NCBI GenBank assembly: GCA_963837325.1
Contig: CAWIMV010000002.1
Location: forward strand, 1,116,001-1,180,000
Length of the DNA stretch: 64,000 bases
Source of the DNA: CAVQKZ01 sp963837325
GTDB taxonomy: Bacteria > Actinomycetota > Actinomycetes > Mycobacteriales > Jatrophihabitantaceae
Reading direction: 5' to 3'
Of the stretch, positions 1 through 8,143 are shown piece by piece. Each line of letters begins with the position of its first letter. The first letter of the stretch is position 1. A program made the translations under genes and the position numbers. Under the pieces are notes generated by a model, which searched no databases, was not told the origin of the DNA, and saw only the letters and a program-made list of their open reading frames with translations.

Positions 1-270
1 CAGTTGGTCGACGAGGTGTGTGCGGGTTGCCCGGTGCAGCTCGTCACCCCGCGGGAGCCGCAGCGCCGCGGGGCCCAGCTGTCGGTCCGGGTCATCGGCG
101 TCGACGCGGGCACGGTGAGCGAACGGCTGCGGCGCGAGCACGGCGTGTTCGCCGACGCCCGCCAACCCGACGTCATCCGGCTCGCGCCGGTGCCGATGTA
201 CAACACGTTCCACGACTGTTGGCGCGCGGCGACGGCGCTGGCGGAGGTGATGACGCCCGATGGCGGCTGA
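1..270 (+). CDS. kynU: Kynureninase, C-terminal fragment (cut by window edge)
   Basis: Only the last 89 codons are present; the reading frame is open through base 1. Kynureninase is a PLP enzyme that cleaves kynurenine to anthranilate and alanine (or 3-hydroxykynurenine to 3-hydroxyanthranilate). The tail ARQPDVIRLAPVPMYNTFHD, followed by CWRA, is the typical C-terminal end of the family, where the Arg and the Pro-x-Tyr-Asn stretch lie close to the substrate site. The PLP lysine lies upstream of the window. The stop overlaps the start of the kynurenine 3-monooxygenase gene by 11 bp, so the two are very likely one transcript for tryptophan catabolism. Confidence 0.93.
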   Translation, partial: QLVDEVCAGCPVQLVTPREPQRRGAQLSVRVIGVDAGTVSERLRREHGVFADARQPDVIRLAPVPMYNTFHDCWRAATALAEVMTPDGG

Positions 271-1579
271 GCGGGTCGCCATCGTCGGCGCGGGGTTGGC
301 CGGCTGTCTGCTGGCGACGCTACTGGGCCGCCGCGGTGTCGCGGTCACCGTGTATGAACGTCGTCCCGACCCGCGCGTCACGGGGGCGGAACGGGGCCGT
401 TCGATCAACCTGGCAATCTCGGCCCGGGGCCTGGACGCACTCGAACACGTCGGGCTGCGCGAGCAGGCGCTGGCCCGAGCCCTGCCGATGCACGGCCGGA
501 TGGTGCACCCGGTCAGCGGTGGCCAGAGCTTCCGCCCGTACAGCGCGGACGGGGTCCGGGCGATCAACTCGATCAGCCGGGCCGAGCTGAACGAGGCCCT
601 GCTGGACACGGCCGAGCGCACGCCCGGCGTCACCTTGCGATTCGACCACCGGCTGGTCGAGCTCGACACCGCCAAGGGCCGGCTGGCGTTCCAGACTGCC
701 GACGGCCCGGTCGACGCGGACGCCGACGTGGTGTTGGCCAGCGACGGATCGTACAGCGCCGCGCGGCGGGCGGTGACCTTCAATCCGGGCTTCGACTACA
801 GCCAGGACTATCTCGAACACGGCTACAAGGAACTGACGATCCCGGCCCGCCGCGGCGAGTTCGGTCTTGACCCGGACGCATTGCACATCTGGCCCCGCGG
901 ATCGTCGATGATGATCGCCCTGCCCAACCTGGACCGCTCGTTCACCTGCACGCTGTTCTGGCCGCGCGGCGACTTCGATCGGCTCGGCACTCCGGAAGCG
1001 ATCGATGCCTACTTCCGGTCGCATTACCCCGACGTCGTCGAGCTCATGCCGGCGTTGGTCGACGACTTCACCCACAACCCGGTGGGCTCTCTGGTCACCG
1101 TGCGGTGCTGGCCGTGGGTACATGCCGGCGAAAATGCCACGGTCGCGCTCGTCGGCGACGCAGCGCACGCGATCGTCCCGTTCTTCGGCCAGGGCGCCAA
1201 CTGTGCGCTCGAGGACTGCATCGAGATCGACCGTTGCCTCACCGAGAACGGCGACGACTGGGCGCGGGCACTCGTCGCCTACGAACAGCGCCGCAAGGCC
1301 AACTGCGATGCGATCGCCGAGATGGCCCTGGACAACTTCGTCGAGATGCGCGACAAGGTCAACTCGCGGGCGTTCCAGGTCAAGGCGGCCGCGCAGCACG
1401 CGGTGGAGCGGCGCCTGGCCGGGCGCTACGTGTCTCGCTATGAACTGGTGTCATTCACGACCATGCCCTACGCCGAGATCCCCCGCCGGATCCGCCGTCA
1501 GAACGTGGCGCTCGGGGTGGTGGCGGCAGCAGCGGTGGCTGGCGTGGCCGCGGTAGCGCGGTGGTTGCGCTCTTCTTGA
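260..1579 (+). CDS. kmo: Kynurenine 3-monooxygenase (FAD-dependent)
   Basis: 439 aa. The enzyme hydroxylates L-kynurenine to 3-hydroxykynurenine using NADPH, O2 and FAD. Seen: an N-terminal Rossmann GAGLAGCLLATLLGRRG (about residues 10-26) followed by the ER of VYERR; the DG-like segment LASDGSYSAARR; and the FAD ribityl-binding GDAAHAIVPFFGQGANCALE (about residues 295-315). A C-terminal hydrophobic stretch of Val and Ala ending WLRSS suggests membrane attachment, as in other KMOs. The ATG at 260 overlaps kynU by 11 bp, implying coupled translation. The TGA stop (1577-1579) lies inside the left arm of a palindromic element. Confidence 0.93.
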   Translation: MAAERVAIVGAGLAGCLLATLLGRRGVAVTVYERRPDPRVTGAERGRSINLAISARGLDALEHVGLREQALARALPMHGRMVHPVSGGQSFRPYSADGVRAINSISRAELNEALLDTAERTPGVTLRFDHRLVELDTAKGRLAFQTADGPVDADADVVLASDGSYSAARRAVTFNPGFDYSQDYLEHGYKELTIPARRGEFGLDPDALHIWPRGSSMMIALPNLDRSFTCTLFWPRGDFDRLGTPEAIDAYFRSHYPDVVELMPALVDDFTHNPVGSLVTVRCWPWVHAGENATVALVGDAAHAIVPFFGQGANCALEDCIEIDRCLTENGDDWARALVAYEQRRKANCDAIAEMALDNFVEMRDKVNSRAFQVKAAAQHAVERRLAGRYVSRYELVSFTTMPYAEIPRRIRRQNVALGVVAAAAVAGVAAVARWLRSS

Positions 1580-1638
1580 TCAACTCGCGTCTCGTGGCGA
1601 ATCGGCCCGAATTCGCTCACCAGACGCGAGTTGATCAA
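1576..1638. repeat. Palindromic element, family A, copy 1
   Basis: Perfect 17-bp arms TTGATCAACTCGCGTCT (1576-1592) and its reverse complement (1622-1638), with further imperfect pairing inside (GCGAAT..ATTCGC), so the whole 63 bp can fold into one long hairpin. The kmo stop codon is part of the left arm. A diverged copy lies at 63931-63996, downstream of the NADH dehydrogenase gene. A role as terminator or a REP-like mobile sequence is inferred. Confidence 0.85.
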
Positions 1639-1705
1639 CGGACGGAGATTTCGCTGAGAGCAGGATCGCTTGCTCCGGGTTCGGCCGGTCGAACAGGCTG
1701 ACGGC

Positions 1706-2458
1706 ATGGTCGCCTCCGTCGCCGTGCTCTCCGACATCCACGGGCTGCTGCCCGCGCTCGAGGCCGTGCTGGCCGAACCCGACGTGGCCGCGGCCGAGCG
1801 GATCGTGCTCACCGGTGACATTGCGGCCGGCCCGCAGCCCGGTGCCGTCCTGGACCGGCTCGTCGGCCTTGGCGATCGGGTCACCTGGGTGCGGGGCAAT
1901 GCCGACCGCGACCTCGTAGCACTCGCCCGCGGCGGGACCACGACGATCCCCGACCCGATCGCGCCCTGGGCCGCGCAGCAGCTCACCGCAGGCCAAGTCG
2001 AGCTGCTCGCCGGACTCGAGCACCCGGTCACGATGGCCGTCGACGGTTTCGGCGAGGTCGTGTTCTGCCACGGCACGCCCCGAGATGAGGACGAGGTCGT
2101 GCTCGTCGACACCCGGCTCGATCGCTGGGCCGACGTGTTCGCCGAGCTGCCGGACCAGACCCAGACCGTCGTCTGCGGGCACACGCACATGCCGTTCGTC
2201 CGGCTGGCCCACCGGCGGCAGATCATCAATCCCGGCAGCGTCGGCATGCCCTACGGCCGGGCGGGCGCGCACTGGGCACTGCTCGCGGGCGGCGCGGTGA
2301 CGCTGCGCCGCAGCCGGTTCGACCTCGAGGCGGCCGTCGCCGCGGTCTGCCGGGATTCGTCCTATCCCGGCGTCGCCGAGTGGGCCGACTTCTTCGTGTA
2401 CGCCCGAGCGAGCGACGCCGAAGCGCTCACCACCTTCGCTCCGCGTGACGGCCGCTGA
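1706..2458 (+). CDS. Metallophosphoesterase, YfcE/MJ0936-like
   Basis: 250 aa from the ATG at 1706. The calcineurin-like metal site is complete: LSDIHG (D-x-H), LTGDIAAGP (G-D), VRGNADRD (G-N), CHGTP, and GHTHMPF (G-H-T-H), then INPGSVGMP, as in the YfcE/MJ0936 branch of small phosphodiesterases. A two-metal phosphohydrolase is certain; the substrate is not visible. An in-frame ATG at 1670 would add 12 residues not expected ahead of the first beta strand, so the later start is preferred. The gene stands alone, 18 bp before ltrA. Confidence 0.87.
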   Translation: MVASVAVLSDIHGLLPALEAVLAEPDVAAAERIVLTGDIAAGPQPGAVLDRLVGLGDRVTWVRGNADRDLVALARGGTTTIPDPIAPWAAQQLTAGQVELLAGLEHPVTMAVDGFGEVVFCHGTPRDEDEVVLVDTRLDRWADVFAELPDQTQTVVCGHTHMPFVRLAHRRQIINPGSVGMPYGRAGAHWALLAGGAVTLRRSRFDLEAAVAAVCRDSSYPGVAEWADFFVYARASDAEALTTFAPRDGR

Positions 2459-2476
2459 ACCGGCAGACTGTCGAGG

Positions 2477-3664
2477 ATGAGCGAGGCGACCGCGGCGCAG
2501 GTAGTGCCGGAGAAGCGCGTCAGCTGGGCCGAGCTCTTCTTCGACCTCGTATTCGTCTTCGCCGTGACCGAGGTCTCGGCCCTGCTGGAGCACGATCACA
2601 CCCGGGCCGGCTTGGTGCGGGCGTTGGTGGTGTTCGGGCCGATCTACTGGCTCTGGGTCGGGACGTCGATCCAGACGAACCGACTCGACATCTCCCGGCC
2701 GGCGCCGCAGCTGCGCATCTTCGCCGTCGCCCTGGCCGGGGTGTTCATGGCCCTGGCCGTACCGGACGCCTACGGCGGCTCGGGGTTGCTGTACGCGTTC
2801 GCGTACTGGGCCGGCCGCTTCGTTCTCGGCGTCGCGCTGCTGCGGCCGGCCTACCGAATGCCGATCATCAATCCGCACACGATGAGCATCGCCGTTACCG
2901 GGCCGCTGCTCGTGCTCGGTGCGTTGCTGCACGGCGATGCGCGCGAAGTCGTCTGGGCGCTGGCCGCTTTGCTGGACCTGTCGACACCGTCGCTGTTGCG
3001 GTCCCGGCTGCGCGACATGCACTTCGACGCCGCTCACCTCGCTGAGCGATTCGGTCTGTTCGTGCTGATCGCATTGGGCGAGTCGGTCGTGGCTATTGGC
3101 GCGTCGGCCCACTCCGGGCACCGGCTGACGCCAGCGGTCGGGTTCGCCGTCGCCGCAGCCTTCGCCTTGAGCGCCGGCCTATGGTGGGTGTACTTCCACT
3201 TCGCCGCGGACGCGATGCGATACGCACTCGCTACGGCGAAGGTGCAGCTCGACATCACCCGGCTGGTGCTCTCCTACGGCCACCTTTCGTTCATCGCCGC
3301 GATCATCGTGGTGGCCGTCGGGATGCGCGAGGCTGTCGCCGAGCCCGGACACTCACTGGGCTGGGCCGTCGGTGCGCTGCTCTACGGCGGGACCGCCCTC
3401 TACCTCGCAACGTTCGGGTTCACGCGCTGGGCGATGTTCCGGCTGGTCTCGGTCACCCGGCTCACCGCCGCTGTCGTCGTGCTGGTGCTGTACCCGGCGG
3501 CGACGCAGCTACCGGCGCTGGCCGCGTTGGCCGCGCTCGCGGTGAGCGTTGCCGTCCTGAACGTTGTCGAGCTCATGCGGGTGGAGCACATCGGCTGGCG
3601 AGCGCAACTGGCCCGCCGGACGGGGTCCGAACCTGGCGGAGGTCGGCCATCGGCCGCAGATTAG
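2477..3664 (+). CDS. Low temperature requirement protein A (LtrA) family membrane protein
   Basis: 395 aa with about 11 hydrophobic helices spread over the whole length. The N-terminal signature VSWAELFFDLVFVFAVTEV (about residues 14-32) and ALGESVVAIG in the middle are hallmarks of the LtrA family, named after a Listeria cold-growth gene. The biochemical role of the family is not established. The Arg/Gly-rich C-terminus is cytoplasmic by the positive-inside rule. The stop codon TAG at 3662-3664 overlaps the last bases of the convergent gene on the other strand, leaving no room for a terminator between them. Confidence 0.87.
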   Translation: MSEATAAQVVPEKRVSWAELFFDLVFVFAVTEVSALLEHDHTRAGLVRALVVFGPIYWLWVGTSIQTNRLDISRPAPQLRIFAVALAGVFMALAVPDAYGGSGLLYAFAYWAGRFVLGVALLRPAYRMPIINPHTMSIAVTGPLLVLGALLHGDAREVVWALAALLDLSTPSLLRSRLRDMHFDAAHLAERFGLFVLIALGESVVAIGASAHSGHRLTPAVGFAVAAAFALSAGLWWVYFHFAADAMRYALATAKVQLDITRLVLSYGHLSFIAAIIVVAVGMREAVAEPGHSLGWAVGALLYGGTALYLATFGFTRWAMFRLVSVTRLTAAVVVLVLYPAATQLPALAALAALAVSVAVLNVVELMRVEHIGWRAQLARRTGSEPGGGRPSAAD

Positions 3665-4302
3665 CCGAACTTGAGGACGGCGCATTCGTAGTGCCCCGGG
3701 GCGCCGCTGGCGCCCGGCGCGTAGGCCCACCCGACACTGAACGACACCATCGCCGGATCGAGCAGCCACTGCATGCCGTCGCCGCGCCCGGCGATTTCAC
3801 CGATCACCTTGGCACCGTCCGGGGTGCTCCCGCCGGGCTGCCACGAGTAGTGCGGCAGGCAGGAGGCACCGTTGCCCGCGCTCAGCGCGCACTGCTGCGC
3901 CTTGCCCGAGACAGCGCCGGGGACCGCCGGCCGGCCGTGATGGATGCGGAAGTCGTTGAGCGCCTCGACGGCCTCGCCGTTGTCATCGGGCACGGCGCAG
4001 GGCACCGCGGAGGGACACGGGTTGGCCGTGCTGGTCGGCTTCGGCCGGGCGGTTGACGACGGTGGCGGGTGAGTGGTGCTGCGCCGAGTGGACGACGAGT
4101 GACTGGCGCTGGACTGCGTCGGCTCGGAGCTGATGCCGCCGTCACTCACACCGCGGCGCGGGCCACCGCCGGAACTGCCGATGACGAAGACCATGATCGC
4201 GCCGATGATTGCGGCGACGAGGACCAGCACCAGCAAGGCCCAGAGCGCGCGCCGCCGGGAATCGGCGTCGCTGTCGCCCGAGCCCTCCATCAGGTCGCTC
4301 AC
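3661..4302 (-). CDS. Membrane-anchored protein with CAP/SCP-like C-terminal domain
   Basis: 213 aa. A short acidic/Arg-rich N-terminus is followed by one transmembrane helix (about residues 20-43), a Ser/Thr/Pro-rich linker of about 50 residues, and a globular domain with four or five cysteines. The segment EAVEALNDFRIHHGRPAV resembles the first helix of CAP/SCP domains (A-x-N-x-x-R). The conserved CAP histidine/glutamate set cannot be mapped with certainty, so the domain call is tentative. The layout is that of a type II membrane protein displaying a small domain outside the cell. The stop overlaps the convergent ltrA stop (TTAG). Confidence 0.6.
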   Translation of the reverse strand: MSDLMEGSGDSDADSRRRALWALLVLVLVAAIIGAIMVFVIGSSGGGPRRGVSDGGISSEPTQSSASHSSSTRRSTTHPPPSSTARPKPTSTANPCPSAVPCAVPDDNGEAVEALNDFRIHHGRPAVPGAVSGKAQQCALSAGNGASCLPHYSWQPGGSTPDGAKVIGEIAGRGDGMQWLLDPAMVSFSVGWAYAPGASGAPGHYECAVLKFG

Positions 4303-4404
4303 CTTTGCAGGGTAGGCCTTCGGAGTGACGCCGGACCGTGGCTGCGCGCAGGCCGATCGGACGGCCGGGACGGGTCCGGCCGCCCGATCGGCGGTGCGGG
4401 TTGC

Positions 4405-4818
4405 TCAGAACGTCAGCGTGCTGGTGCAGCGCGCACCGGTGGACACATTCCGGGCCTGGGCCACGAAGTGGTCGGCGCCGGCGCGGTTGGCGGACACTTT
4501 GCGCAGCTCGAACGAGCCGCTCGGCGCGACGGTCCTCGCTTGGCCGTGAGCGATGACGACGCCGTTGTCGGAGATCGAGAAGTTCCAAACCTGCCCGACG
4601 CGGTCGCTGTCGACCTCGTACTCGGTCTCCAACGCGGCGTCGTCGGACTTGACCTTGAGCTTCCAGTCGGCCGACGCCGTGCAGGAACCGGACTTGATGA
4701 CTTGGCGACCGCCGCCGTGACTGGCCGTCGCCGCCGGCGCAAGTGCGATGAGGGTGACGGCCGACAACCCGCCGACTGCGGCGAGGGCCAAGGCGCGGGA
4801 ACTGATGGTGGGTGACAT
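4405..4818 (-). CDS. Small exported protein of unknown function
   Basis: 137 aa. I do not recognise the family. The start at 4818 has a good ribosome binding site (GAGGAG, 6 bp upstream). A classical signal peptide is present: short polar start, about 18 hydrophobic residues (LALAAVGGLSAVTLIALAP), and an AxA cleavage region ATASHGG near residue 32. The mature part is about 105 aa, has two cysteines (KSGSCTAS and GARCTS) likely to form a disulfide joining the ends, and strands typical of a small beta-sandwich. It stands alone. Confidence 0.7.
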   Translation of the reverse strand: MSPTISSRALALAAVGGLSAVTLIALAPAATASHGGGRQVIKSGSCTASADWKLKVKSDDAALETEYEVDSDRVGQVWNFSISDNGVVIAHGQARTVAPSGSFELRKVSANRAGADHFVAQARNVSTGARCTSTLTF

Positions 4819-4925
4819 GGGTACTCCTCGGGGACGGCCCGGACGGTTCCGGGCGGGATTTGATGCCGCCCCCGAGCCTGATCGCGTGGCGGTACCACCC
4901 ACCATCGGACCAAGGTCGTAGTACC

Positions 4926-6671
4926 TCAGACGACCATCCACGACAGGACCGATGTCGACTGCAGGTAGACCAGCACGCACATCAGCGCAAGGAACACGAC
5001 GCTCCAGCCGACAACGCGCCGGAAGATGTGCCCTTCCCGTCCTTCCAGCCCCACGGCCGCAGCCGCGATGGCCAGGTTCTGCGGCGAGATCATCTTGCCG
5101 AGCACGCCACCCGAGGAGTTCGCGGCGGCAAGCAGAGTCGGCGACAGGTGAGCTTGCGACGCGGCCGTGACCTGCAACGCCCCGAACAGCGAGTTCGACG
5201 AGGTGTCCGAACCGGTGACGGCCACCCCGAGCCAGCCGAGAATTGGCGACAGCAACGCGAACAGCCCACCCGCTCCGGCCAGCCACAGCCCCAGGGTCTG
5301 CGTCTCGCCCGCCTCGTTCATTACGAAGCCGAGCGCCAGGACGGCCATCACGGTCAGGATCGCGAACTTCAACTGGTCGAGGGTCCGGGCGTAGGTGCGC
5401 AGGGCTCGCCCGACTCCCACGCCGAGCACCAGCATCGTGAGCAGGCCAGACACCAGCAGCAGCGTGCCGGCGGCCGACAGGTAGTTCAGCTTGAACGTCG
5501 TCGCCACCGGGTCGCCCTTGCCGTTGAAGATGTGCAAGCCGGGCCAGGTGTAGATGCGGGTCGCCGACTCCAGTCCCGTTCCGCTTTCGCCGGGCTTGAG
5601 GGGCGGATGGCCCGTGATGGGCGGCACCCGGGTGGCGATCACGAACACGGCGATGATGATTAAGTACGGTGCGTAGGCCCGGAAGACCTCGATCGGCTTG
5701 TCGCGGACCGGGACGTCCGCATCGGTGTCGGTCTCGGCGACTGCCACCCCGCCGGAAGGCTCGCGGTCAGCGGTGACTGGTCGGCGCGGCTGCGACCCGG
5801 CCCCGCCGGCGGGCTCGCCGTCGTCCTCGTCAGTCTCGATGTAACTCTCACTCGCGTGCCAGACCCGGGTGAACAGCAGCACCGCCAGGGCCGACGCGAG
5901 CGAGGCGATGATGTCGGCGAGCGGGATCGACCAGTAGTTCGACGCCAGGTACTGGAACACCGCGAACGTCACGCCGCACAGGATCGCCGCCGGCCAGACC
6001 TGGCGCAGGCCACGCCCTCCGTCGACGATGAACACCAACGCCAGCGGGACGAACACAGCCAGGATCGGCGTCTGGCGCCCCACCATCGCGCCGAGGTCGC
6101 TGACCGGCAGCTTGGTCACCGTGGCCAGCGTCGTGACCGGCACGGCGAGCGCGCCGAAGGCGACGGGTGCGGTGTTGGCCACCAACGCGAGGGTCGCGGC
6201 CTTGAGCGGGCGGAAGCCGAGCGCGATGAGCATGACCGAGCTGATGGCGACCGGGGTGCCGAAGCCGGCCAGCGCCTCCATCAGGGCGCCGAAGCAGAAC
6301 GCGATGATGATCGCCTGGACGCGTTGGTCGTCGCTGATCGAGGCGAACGAGCGGCGCAGGATGTCGAAATGGCCGGTGTCGACGGTCAGGTTGTAGACCC
6401 AGATCGCGTTGATGACGATCCACATGATCGGGAAGAAGCCGAACGCGGCCCCGAGCAGGCCGCTGTTCAGCGCGTCGCCGACCGGCATCGAATAGGTGAC
6501 CACCGCGACGACGAGGGCCACGGCCAGTCCGATGAGCGAGGCGAGCCACGCGCGCATGCGCACGACGCCGAGCAACACGAACAGGGTGAGCAGTGGCAAC
6601 GCGGCGACGATCGACGAAGCGCCGAGCGAGTGACCGATGGGGTCGTAGTTCTGTTGGTAGTCGGCGAGCAT
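4926..6671 (-). CDS. lctP: L-lactate permease
   Basis: 581 aa from the ATG at 6671; an ATG at 6716 would add 15 polar residues and is less likely. Lactate/glycolate permeases move L-lactate with protons across the cytoplasmic membrane. Seen: about 13-14 transmembrane segments, the family segment AFCFGALMEALAGFGTPVAI (G-F-G-T-P), and near the C-terminus GSDTSSNSLFGALQ and ANSSGGVLGKMISPQNLAIA, all strongly conserved in LctP/LldP. A charged, low-complexity cytoplasmic loop (about residues 285-330, Glu/Asp-rich then Arg/Pro) is longer than usual. No lactate dehydrogenase or LldR-type regulator gene is adjacent. Confidence 0.92.
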   Translation of the reverse strand: MLADYQQNYDPIGHSLGASSIVAALPLLTLFVLLGVVRMRAWLASLIGLAVALVVAVVTYSMPVGDALNSGLLGAAFGFFPIMWIVINAIWVYNLTVDTGHFDILRRSFASISDDQRVQAIIIAFCFGALMEALAGFGTPVAISSVMLIALGFRPLKAATLALVANTAPVAFGALAVPVTTLATVTKLPVSDLGAMVGRQTPILAVFVPLALVFIVDGGRGLRQVWPAAILCGVTFAVFQYLASNYWSIPLADIIASLASALAVLLFTRVWHASESYIETDEDDGEPAGGAGSQPRRPVTADREPSGGVAVAETDTDADVPVRDKPIEVFRAYAPYLIIIAVFVIATRVPPITGHPPLKPGESGTGLESATRIYTWPGLHIFNGKGDPVATTFKLNYLSAAGTLLLVSGLLTMLVLGVGVGRALRTYARTLDQLKFAILTVMAVLALGFVMNEAGETQTLGLWLAGAGGLFALLSPILGWLGVAVTGSDTSSNSLFGALQVTAASQAHLSPTLLAAANSSGGVLGKMISPQNLAIAAAAVGLEGREGHIFRRVVGWSVVFLALMCVLVYLQSTSVLSWMVV

Positions 6672-6863
6672 GGGGGTCCCGTCCGTTCTGCAACGAAGTG
6701 AGCTTCGGGGGATCAAAGCACTCGAAAGGCAATTCGTACAGACAGACCGCTGCGGACGTTTCGGTCAGCGTGGATGCGGTGAGCCGTGGCAACGCGCGGG
6801 AAGCGCGGCATCGAGCGCGATACGGGGTGATTCTGCGCTCGGCGCGGTTGGGATGATGTCGTC

Positions 6864-7553
6864 GTGCCCACCGCGATCCCGTTGACCTACCGTCTGGTCA
6901 TGGCGCTCGCGTCGCCCGTCGTGCGGTGGTGGGGTCGGCTCGAGGTAATCGGCGAGGACGAGCTGCCCACAGCCGGCCCCACCGTGCTCATCGCGAATCA
7001 CGACAGTGCCTGGGACCCGCTCGTGCTGGGCGTCGCTGCGCTGCGCCGCCGTCAGCTGCGAGCGCTGGCGAAGTCGTCGCTGTGGAAGGCCCGTCCCGTC
7101 GCCTGGGTGCTCGACCACATGGGTCAGATCCCGATCGAGCGCGGCCGTGGTGACCTCGAGGCGCTGTCGGCCGCCGTCGACGCCTTGCGGTCGGGCGCGT
7201 GCATCGGCATCTTCCCGGAGGGGACGGTCTCGCGCGGGCGTCCCCTGCGCCCGCTGAGCGGCGCCGGTCGCGTGGCGTTGGCGGTGCCGGAGGCCAGGGT
7301 GATCTGTGCGGCGGTGCGTGGCTCGGTCGACGTGGTGCGATTCCCGAAGCGGCCGAGGATCCGGGTCGAGTTCTTCGAGCCGACCGGCGGCCAGCCGCGG
7401 GCGGGGGAGAGTGCCATCGCGCTGGCCCGCCGGACTACGGCTGACGTCCGGGCCCGGGCCCCGCACGCCGTGCCCGGCCGCGGCAAGAAGGCAGCCGAAT
7501 TCCGCCGTCTCGCCGCCGAGGCCGAGACCGAGCGCCGGAGCGGGGACACTTAG
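6864..7553 (+). CDS. 1-acyl-sn-glycerol-3-phosphate acyltransferase (PlsC family)
   Basis: 229 aa, GTG start at 6864. PlsC-type enzymes acylate lysophosphatidic acid to phosphatidic acid. Motif I is NHDSAWDP (H-x4-D catalytic pair, about residue 51), motif II-like IPIERG, and motif III FPEGTVSRG. The N-terminus has one amphipathic/hydrophobic stretch for membrane attachment. The C-terminal 25 residues are Arg/Lys/Glu-rich. Paralogues of this size in actinomycetes act on glycerolipid or related acceptors, so the exact acceptor is open. The gene is followed by the repeat tract 7575-8127. Confidence 0.87.
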   Translation: MPTAIPLTYRLVMALASPVVRWWGRLEVIGEDELPTAGPTVLIANHDSAWDPLVLGVAALRRRQLRALAKSSLWKARPVAWVLDHMGQIPIERGRGDLEALSAAVDALRSGACIGIFPEGTVSRGRPLRPLSGAGRVALAVPEARVICAAVRGSVDVVRFPKRPRIRVEFFEPTGGQPRAGESAIALARRTTADVRARAPHAVPGRGKKAAEFRRLAAEAETERRSGDT

Positions 7554-8143
7554 CCGGCGGCCGGTGAGTGCGACCTGTTTTCCCCGCTGGTGTTCGGTCT
7601 GGGCCGGGCGTGGTGCCTGTTTTCCCCGCTGGTGTTCGGTTTGAGCCGGGTGCGCGACTTGTTTTCCCCGCTGGTGTTCGGTTTGGGGCGTCGAATCCGG
7701 TCACCCGCGGGGAAAAGTGCGCGCCGACCGGTCACCAGCGGGGAAGAGTTGCGCCATATCGCGTCGCACCTGTTCTCCCCGCTGGTGCTCGGTTTGAGCC
7801 GGGCGCGCGACCCTGCTTTCCGCTGGTGTTCGGTTTGAGCCTCGCGTCGCACCTGTTCTCCCCGCTGGTGTTCGGTTTGAGCCGGGCGCGCGACCTGTTC
7901 TCCCCGCTGGTGTTCGGTTTGGGGCGTCGAATCCGGTCACCTGCGGGGAAAAGTGCGCGCCGACCGGTCACCAGCGGGGAAGAGACCGCCCCGACCGGTC
8001 ACCAGCGGGGAAATGTCGTGCCGCGCCGGCCGCTCCGCGCCGGCCGCGCCGCTCCGCGCCGCTCCGCGCCGCGCCGGCCGCGCCGGCCGCTCCGCACCGC
8101 CGCCGACCCCGTCACCAGCGGAGAAAGGTGCGCCGACGTGGGG
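7554..8143. repeat. Intergenic tract of two-orientation repeats (core TTCCCCGCTGGTG)
   Basis: 590 bp without a gene, between the 3' ends of the convergent plsC-like and TDO genes. Forward copies of a 27-bp unit starting CTGTTTTCCCCGCTGGTGTT lie at 7575, 7617, 7659, 7770, 7813 (2 bp shorter), 7853 and 7895; the first three and the last two are spaced exactly 42 bp. Reverse-orientation cores (GGTCACCAGCGGGGAA) lie at about 7699, 7730, 7935, 7966, 7997 and 8110, with 31-bp spacing in runs. The block 7659-7749 is repeated nearly exactly at 7895-7985. Bases 8024-8100 are a GCGCCGGCCGCTCC low-complexity run. Confidence 0.9.

Noticed and set aside
1580..3121. 513-codon minus-strand frame opposite the metallophosphoesterase and ltrA
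   Set aside because: Antisense to two recognisable genes, compositionally biased and with no domain.
7575..8127. CRISPR array in the repeat tract
   Set aside because: Units are degenerate, occur in both orientations, have two different periods and the sequences between them are themselves similar; no cas genes are near.
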